DNA of 64,000 nt from Ruminococcus sp. (GCA_017519145.1 JAFWTA010000022.1:1-64000), one strand, 5' to 3'; counted from the stretch's first letter, positions 35,102-43,256 are shown. A program made the numbers and translations. The notes: generated from the letters alone by a model not told the origin.

Positions 35102-37819
35102 ATGAGGAAAAATGACAGGCTCATCCGCAGCACGCTGTCCTTGCTGGCAGCCGCAGCCCTTACCGCCGGCGCTTTTGTGCCCGTTGGTGCAGTGCTTTCA
35201 CCTGTTACCGCATATGCGGGTCAGCAGCTTGGTCAGACGGATTTTGACGACGGTGTAGGTCTCCCGTGGCATATCGTGGAGTCCGCTCCCGGAGAGATGG
35301 ATTTTGACATTGATGACGGCGTATACTCGGTAGAGATAATCAACACAGGCGGCGCCTCCGAGGGCGGCGAGGACCGCTGGGACTGCCAGTTCAGACACAG
35401 AGGACTTACCATAGTATCGGGACACAAGTACAAGGTGTCCTACGAGATAACCGCTTCCGAAAGCGGCAAATACTACACAAAGATAGGCAACCTCGACGGC
35501 AAAGTGGAGGTATGGCACAACAATATGGAGGACAACGGCGCAAACCTTGACTCCTCATGGGAGCGCCTCCAGATAAACAAGGGCGAGACCAAGAAGGAGG
35601 AGCACACCTTCACAGCGGACAAGACCGTTGAGGTAGCCGAATGGGCATTCCACCTGGGCGGCGACGGACAGTACACTCCCGACAAGTGCTTCCCCGCAGG
35701 AACCGTCATCACCTTTGACAATATGTCACTCATCGACCTTACCAGCGATGACAATGACTATCCCGAGGAAGAGCCCTATGAACGCGCAGGCATACTCACC
35801 AATCAGGTGGGCTACTTCACCGACAGAGCCAAGAAGGCTACACTTCTCTCCGACTCAAAGAAGCCCGTTGACTTCACTCTGAAGGACGAGTCCGGCAAGG
35901 TGGTATACGAGGGCGAGAGCAAGCCCTTCGGCGAGGACAGGGACTCGGGGGACAATGTACATATCCTCGACTTCAGCACCTTCACCAAGGCAGGCACCTA
36001 CTACCTTGAGGACGAGGACGGCAATGTCAGCCGCGAATTCGATATAGACGGCTCGGAGAAATACTCCTCCCTGCTGTACGACTCGCTGAACTACTTCTAC
36101 CAGAACCGAAGCGGCATAGAGATCGAGGCGGACTTCATCTCCTCGGGCGACGCAAAGTCCCTTGCCCGTGCGGCAGGTCATACAAAGGACTCCGCGGAGA
36201 TAGAGCAGACATGGGGCTACAGCGGAAGCAGCGGCACCATCGACGTTACAGGCGGCTGGTATGATGCAGGAGACCACGGCAAATATGTTGTAAACGGCGG
36301 ACTCTCCCTGTGGCTCATGCAGAACCAGTACGAGACTGCCCTGAAATACGGCTTTGAGGACGCATATGCCGACAGCACCATGCTCATACCCGAAAACGTT
36401 AACGGCGCTCCCGATCTCCTTGACGAGGCTCGCTGGGAGATGGAGTGGATGCTGAAAATGATGGTGGACAGCGGCAAATACGAGGGCATGGTCTACCACA
36501 AGGCTCATGACGAGAAGTGGACAGCTCTGGGAATAGCTCCTGCGGACGACGACATGAAGCGTATCGTAAAGCCTCCCACGACAGCAGCAACTCTCAACCT
36601 TGCAGCCTGCGGCGCTCAGGCAGCAAGACTCTGGAAGGACTACGACAGCGATTTCGCCGACGAATGTCTCGAAGCTGCCGAAAAAGCCTTTGCAGCCGCA
36701 AAGGAGCACCCCGATATGTATGCTCCCCTTGACGAGTCCATAGGCGGCGGAGCCTACGGCGATACCGATGTTGAGGACGAGTTCTGCTGGGCTGCCCTTG
36801 AACTTTTCATCACCACGGGCAACGAGGACTACTACGACGAAGCCACCGAGAACAAGTTCTTCCTTGACGTCCCCAATACACTGGGCGGCGGTGAGAGCGT
36901 TGACTCCGTGGGAAGCTTCGACTGGGGCAACACAGGTGCTCTCGGCACACTGAGCGCAGCCCTCAATCCCGAGAAGTTCGACAAGGGCGATGTGGAGATA
37001 ATCAACGAGGCGATAGTATCGACCTCCGACAGCTATCTCTCTCTTGAAGAAAATCAGGGATACGGACTCCCCTACGGTCAGAGCACCCTCAGCTACAATG
37101 ACAGCGACGAGGGCTATCTCTGGGGCTCAAACTCCTTTGTTACCGACAACTCCATTATATTGGCTTATGCATATCTCCTCACCGATGATGAACACTATCT
37201 TGACGGAGCTATCAGCGGTATGGACTATATCCTCGGCAGGAATCCCATGGACTACTCATACGTTACAGGCTACGGCACTCACGCCATCGAGTACCCTCAC
37301 CACCGCTTCTGGGCACACCAGATAGACGAGGAATTCCCCATGGCTCCCAGCGGAGTAATGTCAGGAGGTCCCAACTCGGGTATGCAGGACCCGTGGGTAA
37401 GAGGCTCAGGCTGGAAGAAGGGCGAGATACCTCCCCAGAAGTGCTACCTTGACAACATCGAGGCATGGTCGGTAAACGAGTGTACAATCAACTGGAACGG
37501 CTCACTGGCATGGCTCACGGGCTTTATCGCTCAGGAGGCAAGTGACGACGGAATAATCGTAACTCCCCACAGCAACGGAAAGAAGTCCGACAAGGACGAT
37601 GACGATGAGGAGGAAAAGACCACCACCTCAAAGAAGAAGGACAACAAGGCGGAAAAGACCACCGCAAAGTCAGAAAAGTCCGAGAAGGACAGCGATGTCA
37701 AGGAAAAGGACAACACGGGGCTCATCAAGATCGCTCTCATTTCGGGAGCCGCAGTAATAGGTCTCATCTCCCTTGAGCTGTTCATCTACAAGATGGCAAA
37801 GCTGAAGAAAAAGCAATAA
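35102..37819 (+). CDS. GH9 endoglucanase with C-terminal membrane anchor
   Basis: 905 residues. Signal peptide (about 1-38), a CBM4/9-like jelly-roll (about 45-210), a CelD-type Ig domain starting at ILTNQVGYF, and a GH9 (alpha/alpha)6 barrel. GGWYDAGDHGKY carries the base Asp pair, PHHRFWA and SVNECTINW carry the His/Arg site and the acid Glu. Cleaves beta-1,4-glucan. After the barrel comes a charged DDDDEEE/KKTTTS linker and one membrane span (about 875-895) ending KMAKLKKKQ. No dockerin and no LPXTG, so it should stay on the cell membrane. Own terminator. Confidence 0.92.
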   Translation: MRKNDRLIRSTLSLLAAAALTAGAFVPVGAVLSPVTAYAGQQLGQTDFDDGVGLPWHIVESAPGEMDFDIDDGVYSVEIINTGGASEGGEDRWDCQFRHRGLTIVSGHKYKVSYEITASESGKYYTKIGNLDGKVEVWHNNMEDNGANLDSSWERLQINKGETKKEEHTFTADKTVEVAEWAFHLGGDGQYTPDKCFPAGTVITFDNMSLIDLTSDDNDYPEEEPYERAGILTNQVGYFTDRAKKATLLSDSKKPVDFTLKDESGKVVYEGESKPFGEDRDSGDNVHILDFSTFTKAGTYYLEDEDGNVSREFDIDGSEKYSSLLYDSLNYFYQNRSGIEIEADFISSGDAKSLARAAGHTKDSAEIEQTWGYSGSSGTIDVTGGWYDAGDHGKYVVNGGLSLWLMQNQYETALKYGFEDAYADSTMLIPENVNGAPDLLDEARWEMEWMLKMMVDSGKYEGMVYHKAHDEKWTALGIAPADDDMKRIVKPPTTAATLNLAACGAQAARLWKDYDSDFADECLEAAEKAFAAAKEHPDMYAPLDESIGGGAYGDTDVEDEFCWAALELFITTGNEDYYDEATENKFFLDVPNTLGGGESVDSVGSFDWGNTGALGTLSAALNPEKFDKGDVEIINEAIVSTSDSYLSLEENQGYGLPYGQSTLSYNDSDEGYLWGSNSFVTDNSIILAYAYLLTDDEHYLDGAISGMDYILGRNPMDYSYVTGYGTHAIEYPHHRFWAHQIDEEFPMAPSGVMSGGPNSGMQDPWVRGSGWKKGEIPPQKCYLDNIEAWSVNECTINWNGSLAWLTGFIAQEASDDGIIVTPHSNGKKSDKDDDDEEEKTTTSKKKDNKAEKTTAKSEKSEKDSDVKEKDNTGLIKIALISGAAVIGLISLELFIYKMAKLKKKQ

Positions 37820-37825
37820 ACGGTA

Positions 37826-37870
37826 AGCAGGATACGCCGCAATTTAACGGGCAGTATCCTGCTTTTTTTT
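37826..37870 (+). terminator. Terminator of the GH9 gene
   Basis: AGCAGGATAC (37826-37835) pairs with GTATCCTGCT (37854-37863), followed by eight T. Confidence 0.85.
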
Positions 37871-37919
37871 ACAGACCGCAATTTTCATTCTCCTATCACA
37901 TAGAAGGCTGCTCTTTGAC

Positions 37920-37948
37920 TTGACTTTTTCCGACATTCGTAGTATAAT
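37920..37948 (+). promoter_or_regulatory. Promoter of the Gly-rich membrane protein gene
   Basis: TTGACT (37920-37925), 17 bases, TATAAT (37943-37948). Confidence 0.75.
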
Positions 37949-37984
37949 ATTTTATATCTATTTTATTAGGAGCGTGTTTTTTTA

Positions 37985-38653
37985 ATGAGTAAAGGAAACG
38001 GCGTTTTCAGTAATCTGAAAAGATCCACAAAGATAACCCTCGTGTCTTGCGGCTGTTTCATCGCACTTACGGCTTTAATACTTTTATTCTTTGTAATGTT
38101 CCCCATCACTCCCTCTGAAAAGGTGATATCCAGCTTCGGACGCGAAAGCATCTATAAGCAGGACGTTACGGGAACAGCTGTCACCACAGCAGTCACAACT
38201 ACCATGAACGACGATATAATGATAGCCAAGGGTTCAAAGACAACTACTGCTTCACGAACCACAGCAAAGAGCTATACGACCCACAAGCTCACATCGGGCT
38301 CGGGCTTCTATATGGATCAGCGTATCCCCACAGGCGAATTCCCCAACCAGTACTACGTTCCCACAACGACCACAATAGCCGAGGGCGGCTATGCAGGCGA
38401 AGGTCAGGGCACAGGCACCGGTCAGGGCGGCTATCAGGGCGAAGGCGGTCAGGGCGGTCTTCAGGGCGGCACAGGCACCGAGATACCCGGCGGCGGTACA
38501 GAGATACCCGGCGGCGGCACTGAGATACCCGGCGGCGGTACAGGCGAGGAACCTGCTCCCGTAGAAGGCGGAGGCACTCCTGCTCCCGTAGAGGGCGGCG
38601 GCACACCTGCTCCCGTAGAAGGCGGCGGCGCAGCGGCTCCGCAGGTCGAATAA
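37985..38653 (+). CDS. Membrane-anchored Thr- and Gly/Pro-rich repeat protein, unknown
   Basis: 222 residues. One N-terminal membrane span (about 17-39), then an extracellular low-complexity chain: a Thr-rich stretch (about 60-105), a Gly/Gln stretch, three GGGTEIP repeats and three APVEGGGTP repeats. It has no catalytic domain and no sorting motif, so it looks like a surface spacer or wall-penetrating stalk. The repeats are near-exact at DNA level (38479-38640) and prone to length change. It follows the cellulase but has its own promoter and terminator. Confidence 0.65.
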   Translation: MSKGNGVFSNLKRSTKITLVSCGCFIALTALILLFFVMFPITPSEKVISSFGRESIYKQDVTGTAVTTAVTTTMNDDIMIAKGSKTTTASRTTAKSYTTHKLTSGSGFYMDQRIPTGEFPNQYYVPTTTTIAEGGYAGEGQGTGTGQGGYQGEGGQGGLQGGTGTEIPGGGTEIPGGGTEIPGGGTGEEPAPVEGGGTPAPVEGGGTPAPVEGGGAAAPQVE

Positions 38654-38697
38654 AGCAAATGCTCCCGAATAAGAGCGCAACTTATGTTGAAGATTTA

Positions 38698-38746
38698 AGC
38701 CATAGTATTTCCGATAAACGATCAGAGGTACTATGGCTTTTCTTTT
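38698..38746 (+). terminator. Terminator of the Gly-rich protein gene
   Basis: AGCCATAGTA (38698-38707) pairs with TACTATGGCT (38729-38738), followed by TTTTCTTTT. Confidence 0.8.
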
Positions 38747-38755
38747 CAGCGCTTA

Positions 38756-38835
38756 TGCGGAGAATTGAGAATAGAGAATTAATGCCGCCAAAGGCGACAC
38801 CATAACTTTTCACTTTTAGCGCTTGCGCTAAACAA
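38756..38835. repeat. Low-complexity intergenic repeat patch
   Basis: Contains GAATTGAGAATAGAGAATTAATG and the dyad TAGCGCTTGCGCTA. Similar AT-rich stutters with GCGTAAT/GGAAT units occur at 51700-51830, so this seems to be a genome-wide type of intergenic filler. Confidence 0.35.
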
Positions 38836-38842
38836 ACACAAT

Positions 38843-38874
38843 GCCCCCGAGCTTAAAATGTGCTCAGGGGCATA
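38843..38874 (-). terminator. Terminator of the NUDIX gene
   Basis: On the minus strand TGCCCCTGAGC pairs with GCTCGGGGGCA and is followed by TTGTGTTTG. Confidence 0.55.
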
Positions 38875-38917
38875 ACCTTTATGTGAGTATCCGAATTGCT
38901 CGGAAGCCTTGTTTTTA

Positions 38918-39709
38918 TCAGAATACCGCTTTCTTTATCATATCAAGCTCCTCGATGGAGATGCAGTTGGGTATATCCTCGTATTTCATTATGGAGAGCA
39001 GCTCGTCTATCTCTGCCCAGCAGACCTCTGCCACCTCCGACGACTGGAGAGTGAGATCCTCAATATTTATCTTCTCGCGGCAGATATAAACAGCTGCCAG
39101 TTCGTTGTCCTTTATGCTGCCCTTGGAATAGCAGGCTCTCCTGAGACCGATGAACTCCAGCTGACTGCGGTCAATGTTCAGTCCCAGTTCCTCGCGTACC
39201 TCTTTAAGGGCGGTATGGCGGAACTCCTCTCCCTGAGTAACGTGACCTGCTGCGGAAACATCATAGCAGTCGGGGTTGATGTCCTTTTCGTGAGCGCGCT
39301 TCTGGAGAAGCACAAAAACTCCCATATCGCGGCGCTTTATCATCCATATATGGACAGTCGGGTGAAGGTCGCCGTCCCTGTGAACAGCAGTTCTCGGCTT
39401 GCTTTCGGCAGTTATCCTTGCCTTGTCGTCGATGAGGTTGAGGAACTCATCACAGATGAACTCCACCTTGATATCGGGCTCCTCCTCGGCAGCCTCGGTA
39501 AAGACCGCCTTTATCTCGTCGATGGTGCTGTTTTCAATGTCCTCGTCGGAAACATACAGCTTATATGAAGCAGGTGCGCCGATCTCGGCAACAGCTCCTG
39601 CCAGTGCGAACCTGTCGGTTATGTCATCTTTTCCAAGCTTTTTTGCAGCCTCGGCATAGAGCTTATCAGCTGCCGAAAGTCTGCTAAGATAGATCTCAAC
39701 GTCTTCCAT
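38918..39709 (-). CDS. NUDIX hydrolase
   Basis: About 263 residues. The last 170 are an isopentenyl-diphosphate-isomerase-like NUDIX fold (HRDGDLHPTVHIW) with the box G-x5-E-x7-KEVREELGL; the box Arg is Lys, as in several IDI-like NUDIX proteins. The first 90 residues are a helical, acidic region I do not recognise. Substrate unknown. The start is taken at 39709, with GGAG six bases upstream; in-frame ATGs at 39721 and 39730 lack one. Minus promoter TTGACT (39797-39802)-17-TATAAT (39774-39779). Confidence 0.8.
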   Translation of the reverse strand: MEDVEIYLSRLSAADKLYAEAAKKLGKDDITDRFALAGAVAEIGAPASYKLYVSDEDIENSTIDEIKAVFTEAAEEEPDIKVEFICDEFLNLIDDKARITAESKPRTAVHRDGDLHPTVHIWMIKRRDMGVFVLLQKRAHEKDINPDCYDVSAAGHVTQGEEFRHTALKEVREELGLNIDRSQLEFIGLRRACYSKGSIKDNELAAVYICREKINIEDLTLQSSEVAEVCWAEIDELLSIMKYEDIPNCISIEELDMIKKAVF

Positions 39710-39773
39710 AATACACTCCATAAATCTCATTTTACCCGTAAAAATGTCATGTTTTCACATCACAGCGCTATAC

Positions 39774-39802
39774 ATTATATACCCACAGCGCGAAAAAGTC
39801 AA
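39774..39802 (-). promoter_or_regulatory. NUDIX gene promoter
   Basis: Minus-strand TTGACT (39797-39802), 17 bases, TATAAT (39774-39779). Confidence 0.75.
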
Positions 39803-39885
39803 GTACTTTTTATGTACAAGGCAATATTTGGGAAGGAATGAGAATTTATTGAATAATAACGATATAAAAGTATACAGACGAAAAC

Positions 39886-39925
39886 AAGCCCCGGGGATAA
39901 CCACGGGGCTTTGTCTGTTTATTCG
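39886..39925 (-). terminator. Terminator after the small peptide gene
   Basis: Minus-strand AGCCCCG and CCGGGGCT pair around a nine-base loop and are followed by TGTTTTCG. Confidence 0.6.
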
Positions 39926-39927
39926 GT

Positions 39928-40023
39928 TTACTGGGGCGGAAGCTCGGGATCGCTTGTTGTGATAACGTCCTCGTTCTCGAACATTACAAGCTCCATCTCG
40001 GGAGCGGTATACTTTTCTTTCAT
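39928..40023 (-). CDS. 31-residue peptide with EDVITTS core
   Basis: ATG at 40023 with AGGAGG six bases before it and TAA at 39928-39930. The peptide starts MKEKYTAPEMELVMFENED and continues VITTSDPELPPQ. It lies 14 bases behind the BspA-like gene on the same transcript and just before a terminator. Short peptides of the form (M)K-x-Y-x-x-P-E-(x)n-F-E-x-E-D-V-I-T-T/A-S are, to my recollection, frequent and unexplained in Lachnospiraceae and Ruminococcaceae. No signal peptide; function unknown. Confidence 0.65.
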   Translation of the reverse strand: MKEKYTAPEMELVMFENEDVITTSDPELPPQ

Positions 40024-40037
40024 GAGTTACCTCCTTG

Positions 40038-41921
40038 TTACTGTGCGTTCATGTATGTTTCGGCAGCCTTTGCGTAGACATAAACTGCCTTTGCGACGTC
40101 CTTGAGCTTATTGGAAGAAGCGCTGTTGTCCAGCACTCTGTATACATATGCCATGGGAGTCACTGTGTAGTCATTGCCGTCAACAGTGAGCTTGTGAGGC
40201 TTCAGAAGCTCATGTGCGGGGATATTCTTTATCTCGTAATATCTGCCGAACTGACTTGTCTTTGCTGTTGCCTTTGCGTCGTCGATCCTTACATTATCTC
40301 TGAGGGTATAGAACCTGAGAGAAGTCTCTGAGCCAAGTACCAGTGATACAGCGGGATCGGTGCCGAATGTGGGCTTGTAATCCTCAACATTGCTCTTTCC
40401 GACACCGCTTATGCCGCTGACTGTGAACCCTTTGTCAAAGAAGAAATTCTCGGCAGCATAGCCGTAATTGTTAAGAGCCTCGACCAGTGCGGTGAGTTTT
40501 GTGTCGGACAGATACTTGCCGGAATCAGCAACATAGCTCCTGACGCTGTAATCTCCCTTTGCATAAGAAGCAAGGCTGCCGCTGCTCTTGACGATTATGT
40601 GCTGTTTTCCGTCGTCACTGTATATTTTCAGAGTGACCTCATCGCTCATCTGTACAGCGTTAACGGGATAGCTGAACTTGTATGAGCCGTTTTCGCGCCT
40701 GCAGGAAGCAAGGTCGTCTATGAGTACAGCACCGTTGGGACCGATGAGGACTGCCTTTGAAGCAGAGCTTCCGAGGGTCACATAGTAGTTCACGCTGATG
40801 TCGCCGTCAAGGCTGATGCTTGCGCCGTTGATGGTGGAGATATAGGGAGCAAGAGTGTCGCACTCCTTGAACACATCGGAGGCATAGTTCATGCTGTCGA
40901 AATTGTACTTGCTGAAGTCAATGTACTTCAGGTTTTTGCAGCCTTCAAACATATACGAAGCTTCTGTAAGCTTTGAGGTATCAAAGCTGCTTATATCAAG
41001 GTCCTCAAGGTATGTGCAGCCGATAAACATATCTTGTGCATTTGTCAGTTTTGAAGTATCAAAGCTGCTGAGATCAAGCTTTTTAAGCTTTGCACAGCCT
41101 GCAAACATATAATACATACTTGTCACATTAGAAGTATCAAAGCCGCTCAGGTCGAGATTTTCAAGATGAGAGCAGTTATAGAACACTTCGCCCATATATT
41201 CAACATTAGGTGTTCTGAAGCTTGAAAGGTCAAGGCTTTTGAGAGATGTGCAATTCTTGAACATATCATTTATATACTTTGCATTTTTGGTATCCCAGTT
41301 CGATACATTGAGATCAGTAAGTGAAAGGCAGTCATAGAACATATATGTGAAATCAGTTCCCTTAGAAGTATCAAAGCCTGTCAGGTCGAGAGTTTTAAGT
41401 GATTGACAATCGTAAAACATACTGTAGAATTCTGTTACGGATGATGTTTTCAGAGGACTGAGGTCGATAGTTTCAAGAGACTTGCAGCCGGCGAACATAC
41501 CGGAAACACCTGTGATCCCGGGATTGTTTAACTGACAGAGCTTAACTTCCTTCAGCGACTCACAGCCTTCAAACATATGATGGATAGTTTTTGCTCTTGA
41601 ACCGTCCAGATTTGTCAGGTCTATCTTCTCAACGTCCTTGAAATCATAAAACAGATAAGCTGCATACTCCACCAGAGCAGCGCCTTCCTCGGCAACGATG
41701 GTCTTTACGCCTTTATCCTTGTACTTTTGAAGAGTGTAGTTGTCAAATTCGCCTCTGAGGGTGAGCACATGAGTGGTCTCGTCATAGGTGATGAGGTTAT
41801 TATCAATGGCAGAAGCAACAACGGGTCTGAAAACGTCTGCTCTGCCAAGTACGGGAGCTGTTCCGCCGATGATGAGCAGCGAAAGCAGAGCTGCCGCGAT
41901 CTTTTTGTGAGTGTAGTTCAT
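40038..41921 (-). CDS. BspA-family leucine-rich repeat surface protein
   Basis: 627 residues. Signal peptide (1 to about 36), then about ten DUF285/BspA-type repeats of 23-24 residues (about 60-345) with the pattern MFxGCxSLKxLDLSxFDTSxVT. The remaining C-terminal 270 residues form a separate beta-rich region seen in clostridial surface proteins (VTLGSSASKAVLIGPNGA). No LPXTG, SLH or membrane anchor is visible, so it is probably secreted or held non-covalently. Such proteins bind host or plant surfaces in some bacteria. The small peptide gene follows on the same transcript. Confidence 0.87.
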   Translation of the reverse strand: MNYTHKKIAAALLSLLIIGGTAPVLGRADVFRPVVASAIDNNLITYDETTHVLTLRGEFDNYTLQKYKDKGVKTIVAEEGAALVEYAAYLFYDFKDVEKIDLTNLDGSRAKTIHHMFEGCESLKEVKLCQLNNPGITGVSGMFAGCKSLETIDLSPLKTSSVTEFYSMFYDCQSLKTLDLTGFDTSKGTDFTYMFYDCLSLTDLNVSNWDTKNAKYINDMFKNCTSLKSLDLSSFRTPNVEYMGEVFYNCSHLENLDLSGFDTSNVTSMYYMFAGCAKLKKLDLSSFDTSKLTNAQDMFIGCTYLEDLDISSFDTSKLTEASYMFEGCKNLKYIDFSKYNFDSMNYASDVFKECDTLAPYISTINGASISLDGDISVNYYVTLGSSASKAVLIGPNGAVLIDDLASCRRENGSYKFSYPVNAVQMSDEVTLKIYSDDGKQHIIVKSSGSLASYAKGDYSVRSYVADSGKYLSDTKLTALVEALNNYGYAAENFFFDKGFTVSGISGVGKSNVEDYKPTFGTDPAVSLVLGSETSLRFYTLRDNVRIDDAKATAKTSQFGRYYEIKNIPAHELLKPHKLTVDGNDYTVTPMAYVYRVLDNSASSNKLKDVAKAVYVYAKAAETYMNAQ

Positions 41922-41984
41922 TAAAGTACCTCCTTTGTAGTAGGTATCTGAGGGACATTGCTGCCCATATCAAATACATATAGT

Positions 41985-42013
41985 ATTATATCACTTTGAT
42001 ATTATGATGTCAA
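41985..42013 (-). promoter_or_regulatory. BspA-like gene promoter
   Basis: Minus-strand TTGACA (42008-42013), 17 bases, TATAAT (41985-41990). Confidence 0.8.
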
Positions 42014-42062
42014 ACCAAATATTGCTATGTGAGAGGCAGTCCCCTTTCCGTCTGCCGCAATA

Positions 42063-42105
42063 AATAAAAACTGACGCCCCACTTAGCGTGAAGCGTCAGA
42101 CTGTT
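42063..42105 (-). terminator. Terminator of the tRNA-Arg(CCU) transcript
   Basis: Minus strand CTGACGC...GCGTCAG, then TTTTTATTTATT. It lies about 220 bases downstream of the tRNA, beyond two repeat copies. Confidence 0.65.
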
Positions 42106-42124
42106 GTTATATGTACTTATCACA

Positions 42125-42210
42125 GTGCCTTAAGCGATGTACAATAAAGCCTTTCGTAAAAAGTAAACGAGTAAAACGAGTGCCCCCGTGGAAGGGGGCA
42201 CAGGCTCTGC
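42125..42210 (-). repeat. tRNA-tail repeat, copy A (degenerate)
   Basis: On the plus strand it begins GTGCCTTAAGCGATGTAC and ends CACAGGCTCTGC, the same frame as copies B, C and E, but the middle GAGCGAGCxxGCGAGCGA is decayed. About 86 bases. Confidence 0.6.
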
Positions 42211-42238
42211 AAAAAGACTTTGTGTCCGTAAACGTAAT

Positions 42239-42325
42239 GTGCCGTAAGCGATGTACGTCTATGCCCTCCTGATAAAAGAAAGCGAGCCTGCGAGCGACAA
42301 CGGGGTCGGGACACAGGCTCTGTGC
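42239..42325 (-). repeat. tRNA-tail repeat, copy B
   Basis: Plus strand GTGCCGTAAGCGATGTAC at the left, GCGAGCCTGCGAGCGACAAC in the middle, CACAGGCTCTGTGCT at the right. It abuts the CCA end of tRNA-Arg(CCU). Confidence 0.75.
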
Positions 42326-42402
42326 TGGCGTCCCAAAGAGGAGTCGAACCTCCGGCCTACTGCTTAGGAGGCAGTCGCTCTATCCTACTGAGCTATTGGG
42401 AC
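42326..42402 (-). tRNA. tRNA-Arg (anticodon CCU)
   Basis: Minus strand: acceptor GTCCCAA/TTGGGAC with discriminator G and encoded CCA; D arm GCTC/GAGC; anticodon stem ACTGC/GCAGT with loop CTCCTAA, so the anticodon is CCU, reading AGG; T arm with GTTCGACTC. Cloverleaf complete. Minus promoter TTGCAA (42440-42445)-17-TAAAAT (42417-42422). Confidence 0.93.
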
Positions 42403-42416
42403 ACATTACAAGTTAT

Positions 42417-42445
42417 ATTTTACCACATATTTCTCCCCATTGCAA
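42417..42445 (-). promoter_or_regulatory. tRNA-Arg(CCU) promoter
   Basis: Minus-strand TTGCAA (42440-42445), 17 bases, TAAAAT (42417-42422). Confidence 0.65.
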
Positions 42446-42521
42446 GCCCTGAGATATAATTTTATCATTTTACATAATGCCCGCATAGTTCTCAACAGCC
42501 TTTTATGGGAGTTTTTACGCC

Positions 42522-42550
42522 TTGAAACTCTCCCCTTTCTGCGATATAAT
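42522..42550 (+). promoter_or_regulatory. Cupin gene promoter
   Basis: TTGAAA (42522-42527), 17 bases, TATAAT (42545-42550). Confidence 0.75.
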
Positions 42551-42583
42551 TGTATTATTATATTAAAGACAGGAGGATATTAT

Positions 42584-42949
42584 ATGGAATTCATAAGCGC
42601 TCACGAAATAAAGGAGCTCTCAAACCCGGGAGTTGTCTCCCGTCAGCTTCTCAATCCCGAGAACTCCGCCAGCACAAGAGTGACCATCACAGAGGTCCAT
42701 CTTGAGGTGGGAGCAAGCCAGCCCAGGCATACCCATGAGGCTTCCGAGCAGATATGGTACGCCACCAAAGGCAGCGGCACTCTCCTTCTTGCGGACGATA
42801 AAACGAAGCCCTTCAGGGCAGGCGATGTGGTGCGTTTTGCGGACAGGGACGTCCACGGACTTCTCAATGACGGCGATGAGGAATTCATCTATGTCTCCGT
42901 GACAGCTCCCCCCATAAACTTCGGCTACGCATACGAGAAGAAGTCATAA
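42584..42949 (+). CDS. Single-domain cupin protein
   Basis: 121 residues, one cupin barrel. Metal-site motifs GASQPRHTHEASEQIWYATKG-type (His/His/Glu, about 45-60) and the second motif with GDVVRFADRDVHG (His). Could be a small sugar-phosphate isomerase, dioxygenase or binding protein; no specific role can be read. The start is ATG at 42584 behind AGGAGG; the frame upstream to 42440 is promoter DNA. Own promoter and terminator. Confidence 0.82.
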   Translation: MEFISAHEIKELSNPGVVSRQLLNPENSASTRVTITEVHLEVGASQPRHTHEASEQIWYATKGSGTLLLADDKTKPFRAGDVVRFADRDVHGLLNDGDEEFIYVSVTAPPINFGYAYEKKS

Positions 42950-42954
42950 GCACA

Positions 42955-42980
42955 GAGGGCGGTAACTCCGCCCCTTTTTT
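42955..42980 (+). terminator. Cupin gene terminator
   Basis: GGGCGG-TAACT-CCGCCC followed by CTTTTTT. Confidence 0.8.
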
Positions 42981-43028
42981 CTGCCTGTGAAAAATGCTCC
43001 GTTCGGACAGATGTAACCTTTTTTTAAC

Positions 43029-43057
43029 TTGACACCGTATATGCCCTGTGCTATAAT
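43029..43057 (+). promoter_or_regulatory. Promoter of the cobalamin uptake operon
   Basis: TTGACA (43029-43034), 17 bases, TATAAT (43052-43057); transcript start predicted near 43064, just ahead of the riboswitch. Confidence 0.85.
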
Positions 43058-43067
43058 GTATCTGTAA

Positions 43068-43165
43068 TATGGTGTCTGAAACTGAGGGAAGCACGGTGAG
43101 ATTCCGTCACAGCAGTCACTGCCGTACAGTCGGATCGCTCGTCAGACACAGCAGGTCATTAACGT
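43068..43165 (+). promoter_or_regulatory. Cobalamin riboswitch
   Basis: The core has GAGGGAAGCACGGTGAGA, TTCCGTCACAGCAG and GTCACTGCCGT, matching the conserved receptor of cobalamin riboswitches (B12 box normally GCCACTG, here GTCACTG). A compact closing helix GTGTCTGA (43072-43079) with TCAGACAC (43142-43149) makes it a short version. It is followed at 43228-43256 by a terminator, then by the ECF operon, so binding probably causes premature termination. Confidence 0.85.
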
Positions 43166-43227
43166 TTTTGGGCAAGGAAGAACGTATGCCGAAAGCTTCG
43201 CAGCTTACTGCGGAGTTATTTTGCTGC

Positions 43228-43256
43228 GCTTTTCTGCACCGCGGAAAAGCTTTTTT
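43228..43256 (+). terminator. Riboswitch-controlled terminator
   Basis: GCTTTTC (43228-43234) pairs with GAAAAGC (43244-43250), followed by six T, 35 bases ahead of the first start codon. Confidence 0.75.
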
